Notes: generated by a model not told the origin, from the sequence alone. A DNA stretch of 64,000 nucleotides from an uncultured Bacteroidia bacterium (GCA_902802535.1 CADCML010000006.1:20243-84242), one strand, 5' to 3'; numbered from the stretch's first letter, positions 17,941 through 26,393 are shown. Numbers and translations: made by a program.

Positions 17941-17975
17941 ATTTGTATTCTTTCCGTTTGCCAACAGAATACGCC

Positions 17976-18164
17976 TCAAAACAAGTGATCTAACGTGACC
18001 ACTTGCTGGAAAACGCCGCTATGGTAGCCGTATTTCAGCCCGAAAGTGGTGACGAGAGTCATTTGTAGACTTTGTTTGCGGTTGATATGGTCTAACATCC
18101 ATTGCAGGCGATGGCGCAGTTAGCGTTCATTCATTTCACGAATTTCTTCTTCTCTACCTACCAT
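17976..18164 (-). pseudogene. Collapsed remnant of an AAA ATPase-nuclease gene
   Basis: Read on the minus strand, the sequence starts MVGREEEIREMNER, then an in-frame TAA at 18120-18122, then continues in the same frame through LRHRLQWMLDHINRKQ and LVTTFGLKYGYHSG to VVTLDHLF and a stop. The opening matches the start of the two ATPases at 24.8 and 31.6 kb (IGRQEEI, IGREHEI) and the end matches their C-terminus (LLTTYGLNEG ... LTMDDLF). About 400 residues in the middle, including Walker motifs, are gone. A perfect TATCTTTG promoter element and a long palindrome remain upstream. Confidence 0.7.
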
Positions 18165-18178
18165 TTTTCTTAAAAAGT

Positions 18179-18231
18179 GTTTTATTTTTTCTGCAAAGAT
18201 ATAAAAAATATCAATTGCAGAAAAATAAAAC
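18179..18231. promoter_or_regulatory. Long palindrome overlapping the promoter of the ATPase remnant
   Basis: Left arm 18179-18202 and right arm 18208-18231 are near-perfect complements around a five-base loop; the shared core is GTTTTATTTTT and CTGCAA followed by GATAT. The -7 element TATCTTTG (minus strand, 18194-18201) lies inside the left arm, so a protein bound to the palindrome would cover the promoter. Confidence 0.6.
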
Positions 18232-18267
18232 GATGTTTTTGATTGAAATTTTTCTGGAATAAGATTT

Positions 18268-19146
18268 TTACTTCTTATTAAACGCCTCCAATACCTTGGC
18301 AGAGTAGGTCTTTGAAACCGGTACGGAATCCAGCCCTTCGCGCTCGAAGTCGATGACGAAACCATCGGATTCGTTGTGAAGCACGCTCACCTTGCTGATG
18401 TTGACGATATAAGAACGGTGACAGCGCATCAAACTGCTGGAATCCACGCAATTATCGGCGATGGTCTGCATCTTGCAGCGAAGCATGTAGCTGGCGATGT
18501 TGCCGCTGCGTTGGTAGAACACGTTGATGTAGTTGTCCTCCGCCTTGATATAGTACAGGTTGTCGAGTTTGACGGACAATTTCAGGTTGCCGTTGTTGTC
18601 CATCAGGTTGATGATTTCGGTGTGTTGGGGCATCACTTCGTCGTCCGATTCCACCGTGTCGCTCTTGGTGAGCATGAGGCGTTGTCTCGTGTCTTTCAGT
18701 AAGATAGAAAGAATGGTGACGGTATAGGGTACGGCCAAGGCGACAAAGGTAATCAACACGCTTTTCGCATAGAGATAGCCGAAACTGTGGTCGGTGGACT
18801 GAATCTCAAAATAGGAAATCAGGGTGTGGCACACTGCGATAATCATGATTTCGAGGAACAGCCAAAGAATGTACACCCCAAATGGGAAATGCCTGCTTTT
18901 GCGGATGACCCAGTTCATTAGCACGCGGCTGAGTGCCAGAAACAAGGTGCCTGTGCCCACAAACGCCGCCGTAATGAAGAAATAATTTCCGCGTCCCACC
19001 TGAAACCAAGCAGTTTCCGAAAACGGGACGTATGCGGTCAGGAACACCAAAGCGAACAGCGTCGAGATAATCACATTAAGCACCTGCCCGACGGGTTCTG
19101 TCAGGCACTCAGGCGTTTGCGTTATCAGGCGTTTTGGGAATTTCAT
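18268..19146 (-). CDS. Membrane-anchored LytTR family transcriptional regulator
   Basis: 292 residues from MKFPKRLITQTPECL. Four hydrophobic segments in the first 165 residues (for example VIISTLFALVFLTAY and YFFITAAFVGTGTLFLAL) precede a C-terminal LytTR DNA-binding domain (NLYYIKAEDNYINVFY ... LMRCHRSYIVNISKV). No response-regulator receiver or kinase gene is adjacent, so it probably senses through its own membrane part. A TATCTTTG element at 19170-19177 (minus) gives a short leader and excludes the longer upstream start at 19218. Targets are unknown. Confidence 0.85.
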   Translation of the reverse strand: MKFPKRLITQTPECLTEPVGQVLNVIISTLFALVFLTAYVPFSETAWFQVGRGNYFFITAAFVGTGTLFLALSRVLMNWVIRKSRHFPFGVYILWLFLEIMIIAVCHTLISYFEIQSTDHSFGYLYAKSVLITFVALAVPYTVTILSILLKDTRQRLMLTKSDTVESDDEVMPQHTEIINLMDNNGNLKLSVKLDNLYYIKAEDNYINVFYQRSGNIASYMLRCKMQTIADNCVDSSSLMRCHRSYIVNISKVSVLHNESDGFVIDFEREGLDSVPVSKTYSAKVLEAFNKK

Positions 19147-19169
19147 AGCGTTTGTTCTAAACAACGCGG

Positions 19170-19177
19170 CAAAGATA
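19170..19177 (-). promoter_or_regulatory. -7 promoter element of the LytTR gene
   Basis: TATCTTTG on the minus strand, exact TAnnTTTG, 24 bases upstream of the chosen start codon. Confidence 0.6.
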
Positions 19178-19315
19178 TGAATTTTTTCGGGATTGCCTTG
19201 CGGCAAGAAATCTTTCAAGAATCGAAATCAAAATCTATCAAAATCAATCATATTAAGTCTGAGGTCGTCTGAAAAGCGATTTTGAATGATTTTAAAAGCA
19301 GATTTTGAACAATTT

Positions 19316-19798
19316 CTATGCGAAGCATATCCCATTAATAACCTCCCAAACCAAAGAACCTTCAAAACCCTTCTGCATAGCGTATGCGGCCAATTTGCGT
19401 TTTCTCTCGAAATCGTTTTCAGCCTTCACGGTCTTGGATTTTGTTTTCAAAATGTCAATAAGCCGCTGGCGATAAAGGTCTTCGTCGGTCTGTGTCAAAG
19501 CTTCGTCAATAATGTCCTTGGCAATACCTTTCTGTATGAGGTGAAAACGAATCTTGTTTATTCCCCAGCCGCTTTGGTTGATTTTGCCACGGACATAACT
19601 TCTGGCAAACCTTTCATCGTTGACAAAACGGTTGTCCACCAGATAATCAATGATTTTGTCTTTTTCTTTTTGCGGAAGGTCAAAGGTTTTCAATTTGTCC
19701 CGCACATCCTTCACGCAACGTTCCTGATAGGCGCAATATTTGGCCATTTTGTCCAAAACTTGGTCAGGAGTGAGCGGTTGGGCGGCTTGTTTGGGCAT
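19316..19798 (-). CDS. recX: Regulatory protein RecX
   Basis: 160 residues from MPKQAAQPLTPDQVL. RecX three-helix repeats are seen in ALDKMAKYCAYQERC-type, IIDYLVDNRFVNDERFARSY and GWGINKIRFHLIQKGI blocks. The protein binds RecA filaments and limits strand exchange. The frame stays open upstream inside the neighbouring gene, but only this ATG gives a RecX-like protein and it overlaps the upstream stop by ATGA. recA is not nearby. Confidence 0.88.
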   Translation of the reverse strand: MPKQAAQPLTPDQVLDKMAKYCAYQERCVKDVRDKLKTFDLPQKEKDKIIDYLVDNRFVNDERFARSYVRGKINQSGWGINKIRFHLIQKGIAKDIIDEALTQTDEDLYRQRLIDILKTKSKTVKAENDFERKRKLAAYAMQKGFEGSLVWEVINGICFA

Positions 19799-20817
19799 CA
19801 GCAATCGATTTTGAGGTCGCCTTCTTTGATCCAACCGATTTTTCTGAAAATCAGGCCGAAAAGCCATGATAGTACGGCGGGCAGAATGAAGCAAACCAAA
19901 GCCATACCCATCCACATGTTTGCGCCGCCTTCGGGCATGGCCGTGTAGATGCCGATAGGTCCGACAAGGCCACAGGTGCCCATGCCGGAGCCTATGGGAA
20001 TGTTCTCCAAATGGAAAACACAAGTCGAAATAGGGCCAGTGATGGCAGCAGTGAGCAGCACGGGAATCCAAATGCGCGGGTTCTTCACGATGTTGCCCAT
20101 TTGCAGCATCGAAGTACCTAAACCCTGCGCGACGAGCCCGCCCCAACGATTTTCCCTGAAACTCAGGATGGCGAAACCAATCATCTGGGCGCAGCAGCCG
20201 GCTGTGGCCGCGCCACCCGCCAATCCGCCCAAACCAATGGCGAGGCAGATGGCCGCTGAACTGATGGGCAAAGTGAGCACCATGCCGATGACTACGGAGA
20301 CGACGATACCCATGAGGAAGGGCTGCATTTGTGTGGCGTTCTCGATGAAGGTGCCGAGGGCGGTCATCACCCTTTGGATGGGCGCACCCACAGCGTAGGC
20401 CACCAAAACGCCGCTGATAATGACCACAGCAGGTGTGACCAAAATATCCACTTGAGTCTCCTTGTAGACCATTTTGCCCAACTCAATCGCCACAATGACA
20501 GCGGCATACGCTCCCATTGGGCCACCGAGTTCATTGCCCGCAATGCCCACAGCAATGGCGCTGAACAGCACCAAGCCTTCGCAGCCTAATTTGTAGGCGA
20601 TGGCCACCGCGATGGCGGCTCCTGTGGCGGCCTTGGCGTATTTCGCGATAGTGGCGAAAGCCTCAATGCCCGTCTTGTCGCCCAAGGTTTGGAAGATGGT
20701 GCCGATGAGCAGCGAGGCGAACAAACCCAAGGCCATAGCGCCAAGAGCGTCGACAAAATAGGCGCGCCAGGTGAGGTCGATGTTTTTGCGTTTCAGGAAG
20801 TCCTTGAAGTTTCCCAT
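19798..20817 (-). CDS. PTS EIIC-type membrane transporter
   Basis: 339 residues with eight to ten hydrophobic segments, many Gly/Ala-rich (GLGGLAGGAATAGCCAQM, GMGTCGLVGPIGIY). It matches the PTS_EIIC_2 family annotated as PTS sugar transporter subunit IIC in Bacteroidota. No EIIA, EIIB, HPr or EI genes are nearby, so it may act without phosphotransfer; substrate is unknown. Its stop overlaps the recX start by four bases. Confidence 0.8.
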   Translation of the reverse strand: MGNFKDFLKRKNIDLTWRAYFVDALGAMALGLFASLLIGTIFQTLGDKTGIEAFATIAKYAKAATGAAIAVAIAYKLGCEGLVLFSAIAVGIAGNELGGPMGAYAAVIVAIELGKMVYKETQVDILVTPAVVIISGVLVAYAVGAPIQRVMTALGTFIENATQMQPFLMGIVVSVVIGMVLTLPISSAAICLAIGLGGLAGGAATAGCCAQMIGFAILSFRENRWGGLVAQGLGTSMLQMGNIVKNPRIWIPVLLTAAITGPISTCVFHLENIPIGSGMGTCGLVGPIGIYTAMPEGGANMWMGMALVCFILPAVLSWLFGLIFRKIGWIKEGDLKIDC

Positions 20818-20831
20818 GAGTTATTATGCAT

Positions 20832-20934
20832 CGCTTTGCGTCACTGCGAGGCACGAAGCAGTCCAGAGTTAAAGTTCAATAGTTAGTATTACTCTGGATT
20901 GCTTCGTCGTTCCTCCTCGCAATGACGCGAAGCG
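20832..20934. repeat. Long imperfect inverted repeat (REP-like)
   Basis: Left arm about 20832-20869 contains GCGTCACTGCGAGG, ACGAAGCA and TCCAGAGT; right arm about 20891-20934 contains ACTCTGGATTGCTTCGT and CCTCGCAATGACGC, its complement with small gaps. The loop is about 20 bases. It fills the gap between the EIIC and nicotinamidase genes and can form a strong RNA hairpin downstream of the nicotinamidase gene. Similar ACTCTGGATTGCTTCGT-type repeats are scattered in many bacterial genomes. Confidence 0.65.
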
Positions 20935-20940
20935 TGTCAA

Positions 20941-21660
20941 TTAGAATTCAATACCTTGGATGCCATTCTCCTTCATCAGGTCGGCGAGCTTGGTGTCGTT
21001 GTCGTCGACGGCGGCGAGGCAGTTCGTGACGATGCGGATTTTCTTGGCAGGATAGAAGGCCATCAGGTCTTTGGTGGTCTCATAGACGCAATAATCGGTG
21101 GCGATACCGCAAATGTCGATGCCTTCAAATTTTTCATTTTCAATGACATGGCGCAGTTTTTCACCGCTATGCTCGTTTTGGAAGATACTGAATTCTTCCT
21201 TGTCAGCTAAATCGCCCTTCTCCATGAAGTGGACTTGAATATTGCTTCCGTTGCCCATCAGGCCGTCAAGAACTTTGAGCAGGCGGGGATAGATATTCAT
21301 GCCTTCGGTGCCTTGCACGCAATGGGGTGGGAACACACCACCTTGCTCCACGAACGAGCAATGGTTTTTGGGATGTGCGTCTTGGGTGGCAATAATCCAA
21401 CCATAGTTTTTCCAAGCGCCTTCGTTCAGGGCTTTGGCGAGGTAGTCCATGGCAGCGGGACCTTTGGCCGTAGCCAAACTGCCTGTGGTGAAGTCGACTT
21501 GCGGGTCTACGATGATGAGCAGCCGATTAGGCAGTTGGGGCTTTTCCGCTTTGGCTTCGGTCTTGTCTTCTTTTTGTCTCTTCTCTTTTTTGTCGTTGTT
21601 GCAACCCGTCATGGCGAGGGCGGCGATGAGCACAATGGCTCCGATGATGCTTTTCTTCAT
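20941..21660 (-). CDS. Nicotinamidase-like isochorismatase, predicted lipoprotein
   Basis: 239 residues from MKKSIIGAIVLIAALAMTGC, a lipoprotein signal peptide with the lipidated Cys at residue 20, then a charged linker. The catalytic domain shows Asp in IIVDPQVDF, metal ligands in TQDAHPKNH and the nucleophile Cys in GIATDYCVYET. Nicotinamidase (PncA) turns nicotinamide into nicotinate for NAD salvage and is normally cytoplasmic; here the domain should sit outside the inner membrane. The longer frame upstream is excluded by a TATTTTTG element at 21691-21698. Confidence 0.82.
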   Translation of the reverse strand: MKKSIIGAIVLIAALAMTGCNNDKKEKRQKEDKTEAKAEKPQLPNRLLIIVDPQVDFTTGSLATAKGPAAMDYLAKALNEGAWKNYGWIIATQDAHPKNHCSFVEQGGVFPPHCVQGTEGMNIYPRLLKVLDGLMGNGSNIQVHFMEKGDLADKEEFSIFQNEHSGEKLRHVIENEKFEGIDICGIATDYCVYETTKDLMAFYPAKKIRIVTNCLAAVDDNDTKLADLMKENGIQGIEF

Positions 21661-21690
21661 GATTGAATGATGTTTGTTAGAAATTTGCTG

Positions 21691-21698
21691 CAAAAATA
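21691..21698 (-). promoter_or_regulatory. -7 promoter element of the nicotinamidase gene
   Basis: TATTTTTG on the minus strand, exact TAnnTTTG, 31 bases upstream of the start codon. Confidence 0.55.
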
Positions 21699-21765
21699 CG
21701 GAAATTTTGAATTGCCATAAAGGGAATTGACGATTTTCGAACTTGCTATGAATGTTTTACTTATA

Positions 21766-22887
21766 TCAATGGTTCTCAAGCCACCGGGAAAGAAAGACAT
21801 TGTAAACACTATAAGAGAGGCCTTCAAGGGTTGAGTTGGCAAGTATCAGTTCCTTGTCTATAAGAGCTTCCAACAGTCGCTGGGAATTAGCCGATGTGCC
21901 AATATTGTATTTTTGGATGAATTGGGTTGAATAAGGTTTCTCAACGGATTGCTCTTTGGCCACGGCCTTCAAATAATTCCATTGGTTGGAAGTCAGCAGG
22001 TTGCGCCACTGGATGAAAGTTTGTTCGTTCTCTTTCAGGATTTGGTTGGCCGATTTCAGCACTTCTTCTTTGTCAATCTTCTTGTTGCTTTTCAGAAACA
22101 CATGATTACAAAGCGATTGCGTGTAGAATGTGTGCAGTTTTGTCCAGTCAAGAATAAAGTCGAGAGCTTCCTCCGTGACAGTCTTTTTCCCTTTCTCAAG
22201 CATTCTGATAATGAACTCAGCGTAGACAGCCCTGTCAATTTTCTCGAGGTAAAGACAACGGGTACTTTCGTAGAATGGGCTTCGGGCATCGGTGAACATC
22301 TCTGTCATTATGTGTTTCTTGCTTCCACAAAAGATAAACTGCACATTTCGCAGGGGTTGGATATAAGAACGCAACAAAGCCTCCATGTTGATACCATAAT
22401 ATCTGATTTGCTGGAATTCATCTATGGCGACAATGGTCTTTTTGTCTTGTTTCTCAATAAATTCGAAGATGGAAGCAAGCGTTTGCTTTTTCTCATGGTC
22501 GGTGCGGAAAGTAAGCGTCAGTTCGGGATTTCCCGACACGGGATCGTAACTGAGCATGGGACGAAGGCCACCGAGGAATTGGAAAAACGACTTGATGGCT
22601 TTTTTCTTTTCCATAGAGGCGATGACGGCTTCGGAAAACACTTTGATGAAATCTTCTAAGGTTTCTGTCGCATAAATATCGACATAGCATGTGCTGACAT
22701 TGGCTTTTTGTTGCTTTATTTCATCAAAAACGCGATAAATCAGTCCTGTTTTTCCGTATCTACGAGGTGAAATTAGAGTAATATTTGAGCCATTTCGAAG
22801 GTATTCTACGATGGTTTTTGTCTCTTCTTCTCGGTCGCAGAAATACTCCTTAGATATATATGGTACAAGGGCAAACGGATTTTCCAT
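21766..22887 (-). CDS. AAA family ATPase (archaeal-type, ATPase_2-like)
   Basis: 373 residues from MENPFALVPYISKEYF. Walker A is the degenerate SPRRYGKT, Walker B is KKTIVAIDEFQQI, and a sensor-type FIFCGSKKHIM follows, all typical of the archaeal-type STAND-like ATPases. A winged-helix-like C-terminus (about 290-373) follows; unlike the ATPases at 24.8 and 31.6 kb it lacks the D...EIK nuclease-like motif. The start at 22914 is upstream of the predicted transcription start and is rejected. The gene stands alone and its promoter lies between the arms of an 11-bp palindrome. The role is unknown. Confidence 0.8.
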   Translation of the reverse strand: MENPFALVPYISKEYFCDREEETKTIVEYLRNGSNITLISPRRYGKTGLIYRVFDEIKQQKANVSTCYVDIYATETLEDFIKVFSEAVIASMEKKKAIKSFFQFLGGLRPMLSYDPVSGNPELTLTFRTDHEKKQTLASIFEFIEKQDKKTIVAIDEFQQIRYYGINMEALLRSYIQPLRNVQFIFCGSKKHIMTEMFTDARSPFYESTRCLYLEKIDRAVYAEFIIRMLEKGKKTVTEEALDFILDWTKLHTFYTQSLCNHVFLKSNKKIDKEEVLKSANQILKENEQTFIQWRNLLTSNQWNYLKAVAKEQSVEKPYSTQFIQKYNIGTSANSQRLLEALIDKELILANSTLEGLSYSVYNVFLSRWLENH

Positions 22888-22892
22888 AATAC

Positions 22893-22961
22893 TTTTTTTG
22901 CTATCTATTTTCAATGCAAAAATACTACTTTTTTTGTATAATACAAAATAGATAGTAAAAA
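22893..22961. promoter_or_regulatory. Palindrome enclosing the promoter of the 21.8-kb ATPase gene
   Basis: Perfect arms CTATCTATTTT (22901-22911) and AAAATAGATAG (22945-22955) are flanked by T-run and A-run extensions. The minus-strand -7 element TATTTTTG (22917-22924) lies in the 33-base spacer, so both arms bracket the promoter. Confidence 0.6.
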
Positions 22962-22989
22962 AATGGTTTTTTTGAGTTTTTCAGCCATT

Positions 22990-24819
22990 CTAATTCTTGG
23001 CAGAATACAACTTTTTGATCCAATCTGAATGCCCGATTTTGCGCAAGGCATTCTTTACCCACTCGCGGTTTTCGGGCTTGTACCAGAAGAAAAAGCGTTG
23101 TTGGGCAAGTTTTTCCTCTTTCGTTTTGGCACAAAAGACGGGTTCCAAGGTGTAGGGGTCGTAGCCGGAGTAATAGATTTCGGTGGCCAAGGTCATGGGG
23201 GTGGGGGTGAAGTCTTGCACTTGTTCCAGATGATAGCCTAATTCCTTGGTTCTCACCGCCAAATCGGCCATATCTTCAAGGTAGCAGTCGGGATGTGAGG
23301 AGATGAAATAGGGGATGAGTTGCTGGTTCAGATGTTCCTTTTCGTTGATTTGGTCGAACTTCTTTTTCAGTTTGACGAACATGTCGAACTTGGGCTTGCG
23401 CATGAGTTTTAGGACGGCATCGGAAGTGTGCTCTGGCGCGACTTTCAGCCTTCCGCTGACGTGTCGCGTCACCAATTGGCGGAAGTATTCATCGTAGCCC
23501 ATCGCCTTGTTTTCTTCAGGTGTGCTGTCGTGCAGAAACAGGTCGTAGCGAATGCCTGAGCCGATGGTGGCTTTCTTGACCTTCGGGTGCGCGTCCACCT
23601 CTTTATATATGTCAATCAGCGGGTGGTGGTCGGTGTTGAGGTTTTTGCAAACGGTGGGTTGCAGGCAGGTCGGACGGGCGCATTTTTCGCAAAAACGTTC
23701 GTCCTTGCCCTTCATGCGGTACATGTTGGCCGAGGGCCCGCCCAAGTCGCTGATGTAACCCTTAAAGTCTTCCATTTCTGTGACTTTCTCCACCTCGCGC
23801 ATAATGGATTCCTTACTTCGTGAAGCCACAAACTTGCCTTGGTGTGCCGAAATGGTGCAGAAAGCACAACCGCCAAAGCAGCCTCGATGTAAATTGACAG
23901 AGTGCCGAATCATTTCGTAGGCGGGGATGACGCCGCGCTTGGCGTATTTCGGATGCGGCAGCCTTGTGTAAGGCAAATCGAAGGAAGCGTCAATCTGTTC
24001 GGTGGTGAAAGTCGGCAAGGGCGGGTTGATAATAAGTCTTTGGTTGCCAATGTCTTGAATCAGTCTTGCCGCATGTTTCTTGTTCGATTCTTCTTCGATG
24101 TGGCGGAAATTGGAGGCATATTTCTTTTTGTCTTTGAGGCAGACTTCGTGCGAAACGAGTTCGATGGTCTCGCCCTCGAAAGCAGGAAGCGGTTGTTTCT
24201 TGTCTTGCAAAAAGAAGGTCTGCTTGATGTCGGTCAATTCGCTGACTTTCTTTCCGTTTTGGATGGCCTTAGCGATTTCCACCATGGTGAGTTCGCCCAT
24301 ACCGTAAACCCCGATGTCAGCCTTGGAATCGACCAAAATGCTGGGTTTCAGGCTGTCCGACCAGTAGTCATAGTGCGTCACGCGCCTCAACGAGGCCTCA
24401 ATGCCGCCGATGACGACGGGCACATCGGGATAGAGTTGCTTGAGGATGTTGCTATAGACCACCGAGGCGTAGTCGGGACGGAAGCCTGCCTCGCCGCCCG
24501 GGGTGTAAGCATCGTTGCTGCGCAGGCGTTTGTTGGCGGTGTAGTGGTTCACCATAGAGTCCATGCAACCCGCCGACACGCCGAAAAACAACCTCGGCTT
24601 GCCAAACTTCTTGAAATCACGCAAATCGTCCCTCCAATTGGGTTGCGGAATCAATGCGACACGAAAACCGTTGTGCTCCAGCACCCTCCCAATGACTGCT
24701 GCCCCGAAAGCTGGATGGTCGACATACGCATCGCCCGTGACGAACACGATGTCCACCTCGTCCCAACCGCGCAGGTCAGTTTCTTTTTTCGTTATGGGGA
24801 GCCAATCGAGTAGAGTCAT
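22990..24819 (-). CDS. YgiQ family radical SAM protein
   Basis: 609 residues, full length for UPF0313/YgiQ. The N-terminal half holds a cobalamin-binding-like region; the radical SAM cluster is HRGCFGGCAFCTIS (CX3CX2C), followed by VEKVTEMEDFKGYISDLGGPSANMY and the C-terminal DUF3362 part with YHLEQVQDFTPTPMTLAT and YYSGYDPYTLEPV. The substrate is unknown for the family. Its start overlaps the stop of the ATPase gene upstream by four bases, so the two are probably translated together. Confidence 0.9.
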   Translation of the reverse strand: MTLLDWLPITKKETDLRGWDEVDIVFVTGDAYVDHPAFGAAVIGRVLEHNGFRVALIPQPNWRDDLRDFKKFGKPRLFFGVSAGCMDSMVNHYTANKRLRSNDAYTPGGEAGFRPDYASVVYSNILKQLYPDVPVVIGGIEASLRRVTHYDYWSDSLKPSILVDSKADIGVYGMGELTMVEIAKAIQNGKKVSELTDIKQTFFLQDKKQPLPAFEGETIELVSHEVCLKDKKKYASNFRHIEEESNKKHAARLIQDIGNQRLIINPPLPTFTTEQIDASFDLPYTRLPHPKYAKRGVIPAYEMIRHSVNLHRGCFGGCAFCTISAHQGKFVASRSKESIMREVEKVTEMEDFKGYISDLGGPSANMYRMKGKDERFCEKCARPTCLQPTVCKNLNTDHHPLIDIYKEVDAHPKVKKATIGSGIRYDLFLHDSTPEENKAMGYDEYFRQLVTRHVSGRLKVAPEHTSDAVLKLMRKPKFDMFVKLKKKFDQINEKEHLNQQLIPYFISSHPDCYLEDMADLAVRTKELGYHLEQVQDFTPTPMTLATEIYYSGYDPYTLEPVFCAKTKEEKLAQQRFFFWYKPENREWVKNALRKIGHSDWIKKLYSAKN

Positions 24820-26246
24820 TTGCTGGGATTATAAAACAGGTCGTCCATTGTCACTTGGTATTGCACGGAGGCGGAATACTCGTTCTTGAACAATCCATGA
24901 GGTGTTATCCAAGTAGGGATGATGCCGCATTTGGTTTTCGTTGCATTGCTGAAAGCAGAGATACGGGCTTTCAGTTTCTTGTCCTCGCTTGCCGTGATGG
25001 TGTATTCCGAATAGGTGTATTTGATTTCGCAAAGGTTAATCAAATGATCGGCGCGCTCGATGATGAGGTCGATTTGGGCTTTTGGCGTAGTGTTGTTTCG
25101 CCAGGAATAAAACTCCACAGCAATACGGTCAAGCCCCAAAGCATGGCGGATTTGGTATTGGTGGGCGACACAGATTCTCTCGAAGGCAAGTCCCAACCAT
25201 GTGTTGGCTACGGGGGTGTTGAGGTGTTGCTCCCAGTAGTCCTCCGTAGTGATTTTCTTGGAGAAAGTGAGGTAAAAGAACGAGAAGAAGTCCACCAATT
25301 GGTAATAGGCATCCTTCATCTTTGGCTTTCCGTTCACTTTGGAGATGTACCGTCTGATGAGGTCGCAGTGTACAAGGTTGTCAAGTTGCTTGGTCAAGGA
25401 GCCGCTTGACGGAGTTTTCAGTGCTTCCTCTAATTCGGATCGGGTCATGCCCTGCTTGTTTTTCCCCAAGACTTCCACGATGCGGAGATAAGGCTCAGGC
25501 GATTTGAAAAGCGAGGCGTAAAGGCGGTTGTATTCTTGGCTGAGTTCGGCATTTTTTCGGAAATAGAGCCTGTCGATATTCTGGGCAAGACTTTCCTGTT
25601 TGTCCAAAAGACTGAGATAATAAGGAACGCCGCCCAACATCATGTAGGTTTCCACCACGTTTTGCCGAGGCCAATGGATGCCCAAGGTGTGCAGATAGGC
25701 CTCGGTTTCGGCGAGGTTGAACTGCCTTAGATAGATGCTGTGCGTGATGCGGTTGTGCAGCCCTCCGTGGTTGTTGATGATGTTGCTCACCATCCATGAG
25801 GTAGCTGACCCGCATACGATGAGGGTGACATTCTTCCGCAATGAAGCCCAAGTGTTCCAAAAATGCCCCAACGCCTTGACGAAACCCGATTTCGGCGTGT
25901 CGAAGCAAGGCAACTCGTCTATATAGATGATGCAACGGCTTTTGCGGTTATGTTGCTCCAAAGTCGTTTTGAGCATCTCAAAGGCTTCGAGCCAGTTTTT
26001 TGGTTTTTTCCCCTGATAGCCTGCCACGGCCAAGGCACTTGTGAAGGCGAACATTTGGTCTTCTTTTTTCCCGCCGATGATGCCGGAGGCTGCAAAGGAA
26101 AACTTGTTCTCGAAAAACTGTTGGATGAGATAGGTCTTGCCCACGCGCCTTCTTCCGTAAACCGCAACAAACTCAGGCTTTCCGGATTTTTGCAGTTTTT
26201 GGAGGAGTCGTATTTCCTCTTGTCGTCCGATGAAGTTCTTATCCAT
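24816..26246 (-). CDS. AAA ATPase with C-terminal PD-(D/E)XK-like domain
   Basis: 476 residues from MDKNFIGRQEEIRLL. Walker A GRRRVGKT and Walker B CIIYIDELP lie in the N-terminal archaeal ATPase (ATPase_2) domain; LIVCGSATSWMVSN is the sensor region. The C-terminal part, AQIDLIIERADHLINLCEIKY, has the D...EXK spacing of DUF234/PD-(D/E)XK-type domains. It is a close paralogue of the gene at 31.6 kb. A TATCTTTG element (26270-26277) fixes the start, and two tandem palindromes lie directly upstream. Its stop overlaps the ygiQ start. Confidence 0.83.
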   Translation of the reverse strand: MDKNFIGRQEEIRLLQKLQKSGKPEFVAVYGRRRVGKTYLIQQFFENKFSFAASGIIGGKKEDQMFAFTSALAVAGYQGKKPKNWLEAFEMLKTTLEQHNRKSRCIIYIDELPCFDTPKSGFVKALGHFWNTWASLRKNVTLIVCGSATSWMVSNIINNHGGLHNRITHSIYLRQFNLAETEAYLHTLGIHWPRQNVVETYMMLGGVPYYLSLLDKQESLAQNIDRLYFRKNAELSQEYNRLYASLFKSPEPYLRIVEVLGKNKQGMTRSELEEALKTPSSGSLTKQLDNLVHCDLIRRYISKVNGKPKMKDAYYQLVDFFSFFYLTFSKKITTEDYWEQHLNTPVANTWLGLAFERICVAHQYQIRHALGLDRIAVEFYSWRNNTTPKAQIDLIIERADHLINLCEIKYTYSEYTITASEDKKLKARISAFSNATKTKCGIIPTWITPHGLFKNEYSASVQYQVTMDDLFYNPSK

Positions 26247-26269
26247 GTTTTTTGTCTGAAATTCAGCCG

Positions 26270-26277
26270 CAAAGATA
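26270..26277 (-). promoter_or_regulatory. -7 promoter element of the 24.8-kb ATPase gene
   Basis: TATCTTTG on the minus strand, exact TAnnTTTG, 24 bases upstream of the start codon and 13 bases from the nearer palindrome. Confidence 0.6.
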
Positions 26278-26290
26278 CAAAAAAATATAT

Positions 26291-26393
26291 TCGATAGCTC
26301 CCCAAAACTCATTTTTTTTGATAGATTTGGGGAATTATCGATGCTATAAATCCCCAAAACTCAAAAAAATTGATAGAAATGGGGGATTATCGA
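26291..26393. repeat. Two tandem 52-bp palindromic units upstream of an ATPase gene
   Basis: Unit one has arms TCGATAGCTCCCCAAAA (26291-26307) and ATTTGGGGAATTATCGA (26325-26341), 14 of 17 paired. Unit two repeats CCCCAAAACTCA, TTGATAGA and GGGGGATTATCGA exactly 52 bases further on (about five DNA turns). The A/T run in the middle is inverted between units (T-rich in one, A-rich in the other). Together they occupy the -33 and upstream region of the ATPase promoter. Confidence 0.65.
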
